Counted from the first letter of the stretch, positions 38,281-47,181 are shown. The stretch is 64,000 bases of DNA from Bacillota bacterium (GCA_029224465.1 JAQXUQ010000010.1:1-64000), one strand, 5' to 3'. Translations and numbers: made by a program. Notes: a model not told the origin generated them from the sequence alone.

Positions 38281-38325
38281 AAGTGCAGGTGACAGAGCAA
38301 ATTACTCTCTGTCACCTGCACTTTT
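38281..38325. terminator. Strong bidirectional terminator, 17-bp perfect stem
   Basis: AAGTGCAGGTGACAGAG pairs perfectly with CTCTGTCACCTGCACTT around a 9-base loop. TTT follows on the plus strand and CTTTCAT on the minus strand. It would end the small membrane protein transcript (minus) and any short plus-strand transcript. Confidence 0.8.
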
Positions 38326-38374
38326 AATATGGCTGATCTCTCATAGATCTCAGCTGAATGCCACATTATGTTTT

Positions 38375-38626
38375 TTACTTTGGTCCCAGCAGATTCTGGC
38401 CGCTTTTTGTACGAAGAATCTCCCGGTCCACAGCGATCTGCGAATTTTCCTGCTCAGGTTTATCATATGAGAATTTCTGTTTGTTTCCAAGCTTATGCTC
38501 CGGTTTCTTCCCTGAAACCTGATCCCGGAAATCTTTCTTCCGTATAGCTTCAACAGCAATTGTAATCATGATCACGCCCGCAATGATCAGGACGAGAATT
38601 AAAATTAAAAGTTGCCTTCCATCCAT
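38375..38626 (-). CDS. Small single-pass membrane protein, 83 residues
   Basis: Not a recognised family. The N-terminus is a hydrophobic helix (LLILILVLIIAGVIMITIAV), followed by a basic, polar tail (AIRKKDFRDQVSGKKPEHKL). The ATG at 38626 has GGAGG six bases upstream and the gene is followed by a strong terminator, so it is probably expressed. It lies in an AT-rich patch (38.3-38.8 kb) unlike its neighbours, between nrdD and the pot operon. The start-in, tail-in-cytosol topology is inferred from the positive charges after the helix. Confidence 0.6.
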   Translation of the reverse strand: MDGRQLLILILVLIIAGVIMITIAVEAIRKKDFRDQVSGKKPEHKLGNKQKFSYDKPEQENSQIAVDREILRTKSGQNLLGPK

Positions 38627-38794
38627 AATCGCCCTCCGCAGTTTATGTGTATAACACTAATTATTTTTATCTCCTTCAAGCTTACTATTGTCAAGCATTT
38701 TCCATTTTTCCATATAGCGCTTGCCTCGTGTTTTTTCCCGATTACAAACATGCACCTCCTATTTCCATTCAGCATTATGATTTTTTGCGCATGT

Positions 38795-38826
38795 AAAAAG
38801 GAGTCCCGATCCCTCGAAACTCCTTT
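38795..38826 (-). terminator. Intrinsic terminator of nrdD
   Basis: On the minus strand AAAGGAGT pairs with ACTCC and is followed by TTTTT. It lies about 20 bp past the nrdD stop codon. Confidence 0.75.
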
Positions 38827-38848
38827 AATCAACAATCTTTCTTGGTAA

Positions 38849-41062
38849 TTACAGGTGCAGCACCCTGTCCTTAATCTCCTGCGTACGTCCCTGATTCCAG
38901 AACTGTGTTCCGATATAGCCGCATGTACGCCGCGCCACGCTCATCTTGGACTGATCGCGGTTGCCGCAGTTCGGGCACTCCCAGACAAGCTTGCCGTTCT
39001 TGTCCTCGACAATCTTGATCTCGCCGTCATAGCCGCAGACTTCGCAGTAATCGCTCTTCGTATTGAGCTCCGCATACATGATGTTGTCATAAATGTACTT
39101 CATGACAGACAAAACAGCCGGAATGTTGTTCTGCATATTCGGCACTTCCACATACGAAATCGCGCCGCCCGGAGAAAGTCTCTGAAAATCGGACTCGAAA
39201 CGGAGCTTGGTGAACGCGTCGATGTTCTCGCGGACATTTACATGATACGAATTCGTAATGTAGTTATGATCCGTCACGTTCTTGATGATGCCGAATCTCT
39301 TCTGCAGGCACTTCGCGAACTTGTAAGTCGTGGATTCCATCGGAGTGCCGTACAGAGAATAGCTGATATTCTCGGCTTCTCTCCACTCCGCGCACTTGTC
39401 GTTGAGCTTCTGCATAACCTTCAGCGCAAACTCCTTGCCCTTGGGATCCGTATGCGATACGCCGAGCATTCTCATGCACATCTCATACAGGCCGGCATAG
39501 CCGAGGCTGATGGTCGAATAGTTATTGTACAGCAGGCGGTCGATCTTCTCGCCCTTCTTGAGTCTCGCGAGAGCGCCGTACTGCCAGAGAATCGGAGCGA
39601 CATCCGAAGGCGTCCCGAGGAGTCTCTCGTGACGGCAGCGAAGAGCCCTGTGGCATAGCTCCAGTCTGTCTTCGAGAATATCCCAGAACTTGTCCATATC
39701 GCCGTTCGAACTGCAGGCAACGTCAACAAGGTTGATGGTTACAACGCCCTGATTGAAACGTCCGTAATACTTGTGCTTCCCGTTCTCTCCAAGGCCGGCC
39801 TTGTCCGGTGTCAGGAAGCTGCGGCAGCCCATGCACGGATATACGTCACCCTTGTCTCTCTTCATGATCTTCGCGGAAATATAATCCGGGACCATTCTCT
39901 TGGCTGTGCATTTCGCGGCCAGCTCGGTCAGATAATAATATTTGGAGTCCGGATAAATGTTATCCTCGTCCAGCACATAAATGATCTTCGGGAAGGCCGG
40001 TGTGATCCAGACACCCTTCTCGTTCTTGACGCCCTGCATGCGCTGCTTGAGCGCCTCTTCAATCACGAGCGCGAGGTCTTCTCTGGTGCGGCCTTCCGGA
40101 ACCTCGTCCAGATACATGAACATGGTTACAAACGGTGCCTGCCCGTTGCAGGTCATCAGCGTAATCAACTGATACTGAATCGTCTGAATGCCGGACTTGA
40201 TCTCTTCCTTGAGTCTTGCGGCCACAACCTTGTCAATGATTTCATCATCCAGAGGCTCACCGCAGGCAGTGCGCTCGTCAATCACATTCTGACGGATCTT
40301 CTGTCTGGAAATATCGACAAACGGAGCCAGATGCGAAAGCGTAAACGACTGGCCGCCGTACTGGTTGGAAGCCACCTGCGCGACAATCTGTGTCGTTACA
40401 TTGCAGGCAGTGAAAAAGCTGTGCGGCTTCTCGATCATGGTCTGGCTGATGACCGTGCCGTTCTGCAGCATATCTTCCAGATTGATCAGGTCGCAGTTGT
40501 GCTCCTTCTGCGCGTAATAATCCGAATCGTGGAAGTGAATGATGCCTTCTTCGTGCGCGCGGACAATATCTTCCGGAAGGAGAATTCTCTTTGTCAGATC
40601 CTTGGAAACTTCGCCGGCCATATAATCACGCTGGGTCGAGTTGATGACAGGGTTCTTATTCGAGTTCTCCTGCTTGACTTCCTCGTTTTCCTGATTGATG
40701 AGCGCAAGAATCCCGTTGTCCGTTGTATTCGATTTACGGGACAGCTCTCTTTTGTAGCGGTAGCGGACATATTTCTGCGCGACTTCGTAGCCGCGCATCT
40801 CCATGATCCCCTTCTCGACCATATCCTGAATGTCTTCCACGTTGACCGCGTGCGGTGCCTGCGCAACCTTCTTGGCAATATTCTCCGCGATCGCGCTGAT
40901 CTGATACTGATTCAGCTGATAAATGCCGCTTACCTCTTTATTGGCTTTTCCGATCGCGTTCACAATCTTCTCGATGTCAAAGCCGACCTCCTGGCCATTC
41001 CTTTTAATAACGTTTGTGTGAACCGTTACTGCTGTGTTCTCCATTACCTTTTCCGCTTCCAT
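38849..41062 (-). CDS. nrdD: Anaerobic (class III) ribonucleoside-triphosphate reductase
   Basis: A glycyl-radical enzyme that makes deoxyribonucleotides under anoxia. It starts with an ATP-cone regulatory domain (VIKRNGQEVGFDIEKIVNAI, about residues 18-110). The catalytic body follows, with CSSNGDMDKFW in the active region. The C-terminal zinc finger has CEVCGYDG and CPNCGNRD. The radical glycine is Gly715 in RRTCGYIGTQFW, matching the RVCGYLG consensus. It has 737 residues. The ATG at 41062 follows GGGAG closely. The activase nrdG is encoded about 10 kb away. NrdR-like boxes lie upstream. Confidence 0.97.
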   Translation of the reverse strand: MEAEKVMENTAVTVHTNVIKRNGQEVGFDIEKIVNAIGKANKEVSGIYQLNQYQISAIAENIAKKVAQAPHAVNVEDIQDMVEKGIMEMRGYEVAQKYVRYRYKRELSRKSNTTDNGILALINQENEEVKQENSNKNPVINSTQRDYMAGEVSKDLTKRILLPEDIVRAHEEGIIHFHDSDYYAQKEHNCDLINLEDMLQNGTVISQTMIEKPHSFFTACNVTTQIVAQVASNQYGGQSFTLSHLAPFVDISRQKIRQNVIDERTACGEPLDDEIIDKVVAARLKEEIKSGIQTIQYQLITLMTCNGQAPFVTMFMYLDEVPEGRTREDLALVIEEALKQRMQGVKNEKGVWITPAFPKIIYVLDEDNIYPDSKYYYLTELAAKCTAKRMVPDYISAKIMKRDKGDVYPCMGCRSFLTPDKAGLGENGKHKYYGRFNQGVVTINLVDVACSSNGDMDKFWDILEDRLELCHRALRCRHERLLGTPSDVAPILWQYGALARLKKGEKIDRLLYNNYSTISLGYAGLYEMCMRMLGVSHTDPKGKEFALKVMQKLNDKCAEWREAENISYSLYGTPMESTTYKFAKCLQKRFGIIKNVTDHNYITNSYHVNVRENIDAFTKLRFESDFQRLSPGGAISYVEVPNMQNNIPAVLSVMKYIYDNIMYAELNTKSDYCEVCGYDGEIKIVEDKNGKLVWECPNCGNRDQSKMSVARRTCGYIGTQFWNQGRTQEIKDRVLHL

Positions 41063-41202
41063 TGATCTCCCGTCCTCTTGTTCTCAAACAACAAACTGGA
41101 TACGTGCCGCAAAAACACCCCCGTGGCGGCTGCACGCAGATACTACGATGTACAACTGGAATTCTTTCAGAAAACTTCGTGTTCCCGTATGGATTCGTTC
41201 GA

Positions 41203-41257
41203 CTTGTTACTACAAGATTTAGACTAGCACAGTCAATCTGTACACAAGATATTGTAC
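41203..41257 (-). promoter_or_regulatory. nrdD control region with NrdR-box-like palindromes
   Basis: ACACAAGATATTGTAC (41242-41257) resembles the NrdR consensus acaCwAtATaTwGtgt. A second palindrome CTTGTTACTACAAG (41203-41216) lies 40 bp away centre to centre, and TTGACT on the minus strand (near 41230-41235) sits between them. A third similar sequence, CACAATATGTAGTAT, is at 41349-41363. The usual 31-32 bp spacing of NrdR pairs is not met. The rest of the 376-bp gene-free stretch 41063-41438 is AT-rich promoter sequence, with a plus-strand TATAAT at 41361-41366. Confidence 0.45.
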
Positions 41258-41438
41258 TCTGCTATAATACACTAGATACCGGGCTTTTCATAGTCGGTAA
41301 TATGAACAAATCGGTCCGGCGCAATTGGTGATTTTTTTCGTTTTTCGCCACAATATGTAGTATAATGTCGCTGATTATTGTCTATATATGGTTATCAGGC
41401 AGCTCTGCTGCGCAGGTAAATCCCGAAAGGATGGAGAT

Positions 41439-42596
41439 ATGAATTCTGAAATCACGCCGCAGGAGCTGAACGCCCTGCACCCGCAAGAGTATATGTTAAT
41501 TGACACCAGAACGCAAGAGGAATATGAGCATGGTTTTATTCCGGGCTGCGTTTTGTTTTCGCCGGATCAGGTCAGACGTTTTGCGGACGCCGCGCTCACT
41601 CCTCTGCCGAAAGATAAGAAAATCATTCTTTATTGTAAGTACGGGACAGTCACCCGCGATCTTGCGGATTTTCTGATTGAAAAAGGATATGACGCCTGCA
41701 GTCTGTCCGGCGGATACGGCGCATGGGCGCTCGACGCCATTAAAAACGAAGCGCAGGGCGATCAGAAGAGACAGGAAATCGAAAACGGCATTCAGAAAAA
41801 ATTTCACGCGGCTTTGCTGAATCCGTTCGCGAGAGCTGTTTTGAAGTATCAGATGATTGCAGACGGTGATAAAATCGCGGTCTGCATATCCGGCGGCAAA
41901 GATTCCATGCTGATGGCAAAGCTCTTTCAGGAGTTTCAGGTGCACGGTCAGCGCAGGTTCGATCTCGTTTTTCTGTGCATGGACCCGGGATATAACGAAG
42001 CGAACCGGCATATCATCGAGAGCAACGCAAAGCTTCTCGGCATCCCGGTCACGTTTTTCGAGACATCCATCTTTGACGCGGTTTATAATATCCGGACTTC
42101 GCCCTGCTATCTTTGCGCGCGAATGCGCCGCGGGTATCTGTACAAAAAGGCCCGGGATCTGGGGTGCAATAAAATCGCTCTCGGGCATCATTTTGACGAT
42201 GTGATTGAAACCGCTCTGATGGGGATGCTGAACTCGGGACAATTCAACGCGATGATGCCCAAGCTCAAATCAACGAGCTATCCCGGCATGGAACTGATAA
42301 GACCGCTGTACTTTGTGCGCGAAAACGACATCAAACGCTGGCGCGATTATTACGGTCTGCACTTCATCCAGTGTGCCTGCCACTTCACCGACACCTGCAC
42401 AACCTGTGCCGTGAATCCGGACGGCTCTCACACCGGCTCGAAGCGCGTGATGACCAAGATGCTGATCGCACAGCTGAAGAAAGATATTCCCGATGTCGAA
42501 ACGAACATCTTCCACGCGACCGAAAATGTCACCGTGGATCAGCTCCTCGGATATAAATATAAGGGAAAAAAGCATTCGTTTCTCGATGAATACTGA
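41439..42596 (+). CDS. Rhodanese-TtcA fusion, tRNA thiolation-type protein
   Basis: A 385-residue two-domain protein. Residues 1-100 are a rhodanese domain (YMLIDTRTQEEYEHGFIPGC) with the persulfide cysteine Cys66 in LYCKYGTVTR. Residues 130-345 form a TtcA/TtuA-like PP-loop ATPase with SGGKDS (151-156), a CxxC pair at Cys223/Cys226 (SPCYLCARMRRG) and a downstream cysteine cluster CACHFTDTCTTC (312-323). The family adenylates a tRNA base and replaces oxygen with sulfur. The fusion would supply the persulfide in the same chain. The start ATG 41439 is preceded by AAAGGATGGAG. It ends one base from the convergent symporter gene. Confidence 0.9.
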   Translation: MNSEITPQELNALHPQEYMLIDTRTQEEYEHGFIPGCVLFSPDQVRRFADAALTPLPKDKKIILYCKYGTVTRDLADFLIEKGYDACSLSGGYGAWALDAIKNEAQGDQKRQEIENGIQKKFHAALLNPFARAVLKYQMIADGDKIAVCISGGKDSMLMAKLFQEFQVHGQRRFDLVFLCMDPGYNEANRHIIESNAKLLGIPVTFFETSIFDAVYNIRTSPCYLCARMRRGYLYKKARDLGCNKIALGHHFDDVIETALMGMLNSGQFNAMMPKLKSTSYPGMELIRPLYFVRENDIKRWRDYYGLHFIQCACHFTDTCTTCAVNPDGSHTGSKRVMTKMLIAQLKKDIPDVETNIFHATENVTVDQLLGYKYKGKKHSFLDEY

Positions 42597-42597
42597 C

Positions 42598-43869
42598 TCA
42601 TCTGGAGAGCTGTTTCTGCAGCCAGTCCTTTCCGTCGACATATTTGGAGACGATAAACGAAACGACATAATCTCCCGCCGCGTTGACCATGGTCGCCGGA
42701 GGATCGACAAGATTTCCGATCGCAAGTGCGAGCGTATAGGCGACGGTCAGCTGCTCCGGACTGTTGTTGAAGAAAATGGAGCACAGAACCAGCTCTCCTA
42801 CACCGCCGCCGCCCGGAATGCCGGACATGGCGACCGAAGCGAAAATCGCGACAACAATCGCAATGACAGCCTTGCCGGTTCCGAAATCCATGCCGGAAAT
42901 ACCGAACAGAAACGCAACCTTGACAATCGCGCTCATCGCGGAACCGTCCATGTGCATCGTGGCGCCAAGCGGCAGAACAATTTCCGAAACATCTTTGGAA
43001 ATACCGGTTTCCTGCGCCGCTTCCATATTCGTCGGAATTGTCGCGACCGATGAGCAGGTCCCGAACGCTACGGCTGCCGGCTTGAACAGATGTTTCCACA
43101 TGACACCCGCTCCGCCCTTTCCGCCGCCGAAGCGGGCGTAAAGCGGGAAGAAAAGGAACATGTAAACAAAGCACATAACGTAGTAGACGATCAGTGTTTT
43201 TGCGTATCCGCCCATCAGCTCCGGTCCGTATGTGGCCGCAAGATTCGCGAAGAAGCCGAAGAACCCGATCGGTGCATAGAACGTAATAATCTTTACCGTC
43301 TTCATGATGCAGGCGGTCAGATCTTCGAGCATCGCGGCGGTTCTGGTCTCCGGTCCTCCCGAAAGCTGGATGCCGAAGCCGAACAGAATCGCGGCTACAA
43401 TCAGGGGAAGCATCGCGCGCCTTGAAAGCAGCTCCCCGAAATCAGGCTTTGTAAAGAAATTCACGATCAGCTGGCCCGGCGTAATGTCCGCGATATCCTC
43501 GGTACTGGTCACCATCTTGTCAACCGAGAAGCCGGCCGGCACGATGTTGATGCAGCGGACGACAATATACATGACAACCGCGGCAATCGCGGCTGTCGCA
43601 AGGAACGTTACGGTTGTCACGCCCATGACCTTTCCGGCCCTTCCGGGTGTCTTCATGTTGGCGATGGCCGATGCAATCGAGCAGAACACCATCGGCACGA
43701 CGACACAGAACATCATGTTGATGAAAAGATCACCCAAGGGGGACAAAACAGTCGCGCCCGGCCAGACAAGTCCCGTGATCGTGCCAAGCACAATGGCGAT
43801 CATCATGGAAATGACAAAGCCGTAGTTTTTCCAGAAAGATTCTTTTACCTGCCGCAGATCCTGATCCAT
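42598..43869 (-). CDS. Dicarboxylate/amino acid:cation symporter (DAACS family)
   Basis: A 423-residue secondary transporter of the GltP/GltPh family for glutamate, aspartate or C4-dicarboxylates, driven by sodium or protons. Signatures are the hairpin serine-rich start (FCSIASAIANMKTP), VLPLGATMHMDGSAM in TM7, and GIPGGGGVGELVL in hairpin 2. Eight transmembrane segments fit. The ATG at 43869 follows GAGGAGGAACGCGT. It is monocistronic and converges with the rhodanese-TtcA gene. The exact substrate cannot be set by sequence alone. Confidence 0.93.
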   Translation of the reverse strand: MDQDLRQVKESFWKNYGFVISMMIAIVLGTITGLVWPGATVLSPLGDLFINMMFCVVVPMVFCSIASAIANMKTPGRAGKVMGVTTVTFLATAAIAAVVMYIVVRCINIVPAGFSVDKMVTSTEDIADITPGQLIVNFFTKPDFGELLSRRAMLPLIVAAILFGFGIQLSGGPETRTAAMLEDLTACIMKTVKIITFYAPIGFFGFFANLAATYGPELMGGYAKTLIVYYVMCFVYMFLFFPLYARFGGGKGGAGVMWKHLFKPAAVAFGTCSSVATIPTNMEAAQETGISKDVSEIVLPLGATMHMDGSAMSAIVKVAFLFGISGMDFGTGKAVIAIVVAIFASVAMSGIPGGGGVGELVLCSIFFNNSPEQLTVAYTLALAIGNLVDPPATMVNAAGDYVVSFIVSKYVDGKDWLQKQLSR

Positions 43870-43971
43870 ACGCGTTCCTCCTCAAAGAAAAGAATAAAAA
43901 GAATCTGAAGAAATATAGCGCTATTATACACCGGAACGTCATCATTATAACTGTAAATTTATTGATACATT

Positions 43972-44823
43972 CTATCTTTTCTGATTCTTATCCGGGCTGC
44001 CCTTTTCTGATCCCTCCATATTTTTTCTATGCAGATACCGCCTGTACCAGAGTGCTCCCGCGCCGCAGACCGCGCACAGAAGAAACAGAATCATGACCGC
44101 GGCTGCAAAGTTCCGGCGTTCCAGCGCGCCTCCGGACATCGCAGACAGCAGGATGGACGGAAAGCGGCCTGTAAAAGTAATCAGAAACCACAACAGAACC
44201 GGCATATCCGTCAGGCCGACAAAATACGTGAGAAAGTCCTTCGGCGTACCCGGAATCAGAAACAGCATAAAAAGGATGAAACGTGACTTTCCGCTGGTCC
44301 GCAGGAACTTCATCGAATCAATCTGATCGCGCGGAAAGAAAAAGCCCACAAGTTTCATGCCGAACCTTCGAACGAGAAGGAATACGGCAAGACTTCCTGC
44401 GGACATGCCGATATCGCACAGGAATGATCCCTTCAGAACGCCGAAGGTATATCCGGCGGCAATTTCCAGCGGGCCTCCCGGGATAAACGCCGCGATGACC
44501 TGCAGAAATGTCGCTGTCAGAAACAGAAAGATGCCCTTTGCTCCTTTCGATTCCATATAGATCCGGAAACTCCCCGGCTCTTTTGCCAGCCGGATCATCG
44601 GATTGACAAACCACCAGCATATATAGCAGATCGCACCCACCAGAGCTGCCATGCAGACAATCAACAGAATCTGCTGCCTGGTAAGTTTCTCCTGTCTTCT
44701 GTGAAATCCCGCCTCGCGGAAACTCTTCATGACGGCCGCCTTGATTTCACCGGTAATCGTCCGTTTTCCTCTGGTCCCTGTATTATCCGGATTCTCTTTT
44801 TCTTTATCTTTAAAATCCCGCAT
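43972..44823 (-). CDS. TVP38/TMEM64 (VTT domain) family membrane protein
   Basis: A 283-residue membrane protein. A charged N-terminal tail is followed by a single helix, then the VTT/SNARE-associated domain with LQVIAAFIPGGPLEIAAGYTFG, SLAVFLLVRRFG and the C-terminal LFLIPGTPKDFLTYFVGLTD. The family belongs to the DedA superfamily, members of which include lipid scramblases or flippases (for example for undecaprenyl phosphate or phosphatidylethanolamine). The role here is not known. The gene reads away from azlC across a 155-bp region. Confidence 0.88.
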   Translation of the reverse strand: MRDFKDKEKENPDNTGTRGKRTITGEIKAAVMKSFREAGFHRRQEKLTRQQILLIVCMAALVGAICYICWWFVNPMIRLAKEPGSFRIYMESKGAKGIFLFLTATFLQVIAAFIPGGPLEIAAGYTFGVLKGSFLCDIGMSAGSLAVFLLVRRFGMKLVGFFFPRDQIDSMKFLRTSGKSRFILFMLFLIPGTPKDFLTYFVGLTDMPVLLWFLITFTGRFPSILLSAMSGGALERRNFAAAVMILFLLCAVCGAGALWYRRYLHRKNMEGSEKGSPDKNQKR

Positions 44824-44835
44824 TCCGTATACCCT

Positions 44836-44865
44836 TTGTATCTTTGAAAAACCGTGTGTTATAAT
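44836..44865 (+). promoter_or_regulatory. Predicted azlCD promoter
   Basis: TTGTAT (44836-44841), 18 bp, then a perfect TATAAT (44860-44865). The expected leader is about 107 nt and contains AGAAGGCC near 44890 complementary to GGCCTTCT near 44948, a possible long-range stem. Confidence 0.5.
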
Positions 44866-44978
44866 ATGGCGACATTTTCAGGCAGCAGAGAAGGCCGGCC
44901 TCTTCGCAATGAAGAATCGCAAGAACAGCCTTCTTAAAAAGACGGATGGCCTTCTTACTTATAGGAAAGGACTTTACT

Positions 44979-45752
44979 ATGGATCAGTCGGTTCAGTCAG
45001 GCAAAGCGCCGGCAGCCGCTTCTTTGGAAAACAAATCCGGATGGTTCCTGAAAGGAATGCTCGCGGGAATTCCGATCTGTATGGGTTATTTTGCCGTTTC
45101 ATTCGCGCTTGGCATCGCCGCGAGAAACACCGGCATGAACGCCCTGCAGTCCTTTGTCATGTCGCTTACGATGGTTGCTTCCGCCGGTCAGTTTGCGGCG
45201 ATCAGTCTGATCGGCGCCGGCGCCGGTTTCATTGAAATGATAACAACAACACTGATCGTCAATCTGCGGTACTTTCTGATGAGCTGCTCGCTTACGCAGA
45301 AGCTTGCCCCTTCGATGAAGCCTGCGCACCGCTTCGGTCTCGCGTACTGCATCACCGACGAGATCTTCGGCCTGTCCGTTTCGGTGGACGGGTATCTCCA
45401 TCCGTTCTACACGTACGGCATCACGTTCGTTTCGGTATCCGGCTGGTGCGCCGGAACCGTGCTCGGCGTTATTGTCGGCAACATTCTGCCGGCGGCGGCT
45501 GCGGACGCGATGGGCGTTGCCATGTACGGCATGTTTCTTGCGATCATTATCCCGCCCGCGAAAAAGAATCACTTTGTCGGCGGACTGGTCGCGGTTTCGA
45601 TGCTCGGCAGCTTTCTGTTCACGGTATTGCCGGTTCTGCGCTCCATTTCCTCGGGATTCCGCGTAATCATACTGACCCTTGTACTCGCGGGCGCCGCCGC
45701 CCTGATCCGGCCGCTTCCCGCCGATCCTGATGAAGAGGAGGAAGACGAATGA
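44979..45752 (+). CDS. azlC: AzlC family branched-chain amino acid exporter, large subunit
   Basis: A 257-residue membrane protein of the LIV-E family. The conserved N-terminal block is GMLAGIPICMGYFAVSFALG, then MTMVASAGQFAAISLIGAGA-type sequence and NLRYFLMSCSLTQKL. AzlC works with the small subunit AzlD to export leucine, isoleucine, valine or analogues. The start at 44979 follows AAAGGA by eight bases; an earlier ATG at 44946 is within the leader. Its stop overlaps the azlD start. A glutamate-rich tail (DPDEEEEDE) ends the protein. Confidence 0.93.
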   Translation: MDQSVQSGKAPAAASLENKSGWFLKGMLAGIPICMGYFAVSFALGIAARNTGMNALQSFVMSLTMVASAGQFAAISLIGAGAGFIEMITTTLIVNLRYFLMSCSLTQKLAPSMKPAHRFGLAYCITDEIFGLSVSVDGYLHPFYTYGITFVSVSGWCAGTVLGVIVGNILPAAAADAMGVAMYGMFLAIIIPPAKKNHFVGGLVAVSMLGSFLFTVLPVLRSISSGFRVIILTLVLAGAAALIRPLPADPDEEEEDE

Positions 45753-46054
45753 AAGGCAATGTATATCTTTCCCTTGCGGCCATGGCTCTTACAATTTATC
45801 TGGTCCGCCTGCTGCCGTTTCTGTTCCTTCGAAAGCCGATCAGGAATGTATTCTTCCGTTCGTTTCTGTATTACGTTCCGTATGTCACGCTGGCTGTCAT
45901 GACCTTTCCCGCGATTCTGACCGCGACGGCGCATCCTGCCGCGGGCGCCGCGGCTCTGGCCGCCGGGCTTGTTATCGCGTGGGTGCGCGGCGATCTTTTT
46001 GCGACCGCCATCGGCTGCTGTCTCGCGGTTTTTATCGTCGGACTTTTTATCTGA
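45749..46054 (+). CDS. azlD: AzlD family branched-chain amino acid exporter, small subunit
   Basis: A 101-residue membrane protein with about four hydrophobic segments. It has the family blocks ALTIYLVRLLPFLFLRKP and SFLYYVPYVTLAVMTFPAIL. It is translated from an ATGA overlap with azlC. The 3' end overlaps the convergent hydrolase gene by eight bases. Confidence 0.92.
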   Translation: MKGNVYLSLAAMALTIYLVRLLPFLFLRKPIRNVFFRSFLYYVPYVTLAVMTFPAILTATAHPAAGAAALAAGLVIAWVRGDLFATAIGCCLAVFIVGLFI

Positions 46055-46973
46055 TCCTGCCGGTTTCCACGCCGCGGACAAAGTTGTCCACAATCTTTTC
46101 GTAGCCTTCCGGATCGGTATTGATGGACTTCGCGTGCTCCGCGCCCGGAATCAGATGCAGCTCGTGGTATCCGGCCGTTGCCTTGTCCATCCGCACACTG
46201 TGCTTACACCGGATGAACTTATCGGCTTCTCCGTGGATAAAACAAATCGGAATTTTGTTGTCCTTGAGACTGTCTATCGGCCTTCTTCCCGTAAAGGAGA
46301 AGTGATAGATGATACGGCATGAAAGATCCGCCAGATATACAAACCACTGCGGCAGGTGCATCCCCTTGAGTCCGTCCTTCTCTACCGGAATCAGGTCGGC
46401 ATAGCCGCAGTCGTTGACAATGAAACGGACATCCGGATGATAGCGCAGGGCTGTAATCTCCGTCGCGGCTCCCAGAGACTCCCCGGTAAGTCCAAGGTAA
46501 ATATCCTTGCCGTAGCGGCGATAAGTATCTTCAATCACTTTCATCAGGTCTTTCGCTTCATACAGACCGAACGTGCAGGGAAACTTTCTGTTTTCCCCAT
46601 GCCCCCGGTGATCATAAACAATGCAGTTATATCCAAGTCTTCTGTACATCGGCATATACTTGAGCTCGCCGTTTCTGTTCAGCGTATATCCGTGTACCAT
46701 GATCAGAAATTTCCTCGAGTAACCTTCCGGTGCCGCGTCGAAAGAAGGCGCGGGGTACATGACGGCATGCAGCGTATACCCGCGGTATCCTTCGATCTCA
46801 TAGGCAGTCTTTTCCGCTTCTTTTAACTCTTCAACTTCCGGGTTCTGTCCGCACTGGTTTTGAAAAGTCTCCTCCGGTGTATATCTGGGACCCCCGACTG
46901 CGTATCTTGCAAGAAACCCTCCGAGACTGAAAATGAAAATCAATGTCGCGAGTATGATAAGTAGCCAGACCAT
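46047..46973 (-). CDS. Membrane-anchored alpha/beta hydrolase
   Basis: A 308-residue serine hydrolase. An N-terminal hydrophobic helix (WLLIILATLIFIFSLGGFLA) probably anchors it with the enzyme outside. The oxyanion region is IMVHGYTLNRNGE, the second block is YDHRGHGENR, and the nucleophile elbow GLTGESLGAAT carries the serine. The acid residue is in HGEADKFI and the histidine in IPGAEHAKS. It resembles the YqkD/BAAT-like group of Firmicutes hydrolases. The natural substrate is unknown. It overlaps azlD tail to tail. Confidence 0.9.
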   Translation of the reverse strand: MVWLLIILATLIFIFSLGGFLARYAVGGPRYTPEETFQNQCGQNPEVEELKEAEKTAYEIEGYRGYTLHAVMYPAPSFDAAPEGYSRKFLIMVHGYTLNRNGELKYMPMYRRLGYNCIVYDHRGHGENRKFPCTFGLYEAKDLMKVIEDTYRRYGKDIYLGLTGESLGAATEITALRYHPDVRFIVNDCGYADLIPVEKDGLKGMHLPQWFVYLADLSCRIIYHFSFTGRRPIDSLKDNKIPICFIHGEADKFIRCKHSVRMDKATAGYHELHLIPGAEHAKSINTDPEGYEKIVDNFVRGVETGRIR

Positions 46974-47051
46974 GTTGATTCCTCCTGCTGTTGAATACTC
47001 TCCTGCAAATGCCGTTTTCTTAATTTTTCATTAAAAACAATAACCTTATTA

Positions 47052-47080
47052 TAGACCATGAAGCACAGTTTGCGTATAAT
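47052..47080 (+). promoter_or_regulatory. Predicted promoter of the ABC exporter operon
   Basis: TAGACC (47052-47057), 17 bp, then a perfect TATAAT (47075-47080). The expected start near 47087 leaves a leader of about 95 nt that contains a complete terminator. Confidence 0.5.
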
Positions 47081-47106
47081 AACAACGCTATACCGCACAT
47101 ATGTAA

Positions 47107-47141
47107 AAGGCGCCGGTATCTCACGTCTGCGCCTTGTTTTT
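47107..47141 (+). terminator. Leader terminator of the ABC exporter operon
   Basis: AAGGCGC, a 15-base loop, GCGCCTT, then GTTTTT. It lies about 40 bp before the first exporter gene on the sense strand. The upstream neighbour is on the other strand, so it cannot serve as that gene's terminator in this orientation. Confidence 0.7.
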
Positions 47142-47181
47142 ACTGTTTCTTCCGTGCGGCAGTCATATCCGGAGGTAATCT

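Noticed and set aside
44912-45235. A leucine-containing leader peptide before azlC (MKNRKNSLLKKTDGLL)
   Set aside because: The frame does not stop before azlC but runs far into it out of frame, so it is not a classical leader peptide.
47104-47112. A start-stop mini-ORF (ATGTAA) at the foot of the exporter leader hairpin
   Set aside because: No ribosome binding site precedes it, and six bases are easily found by chance.
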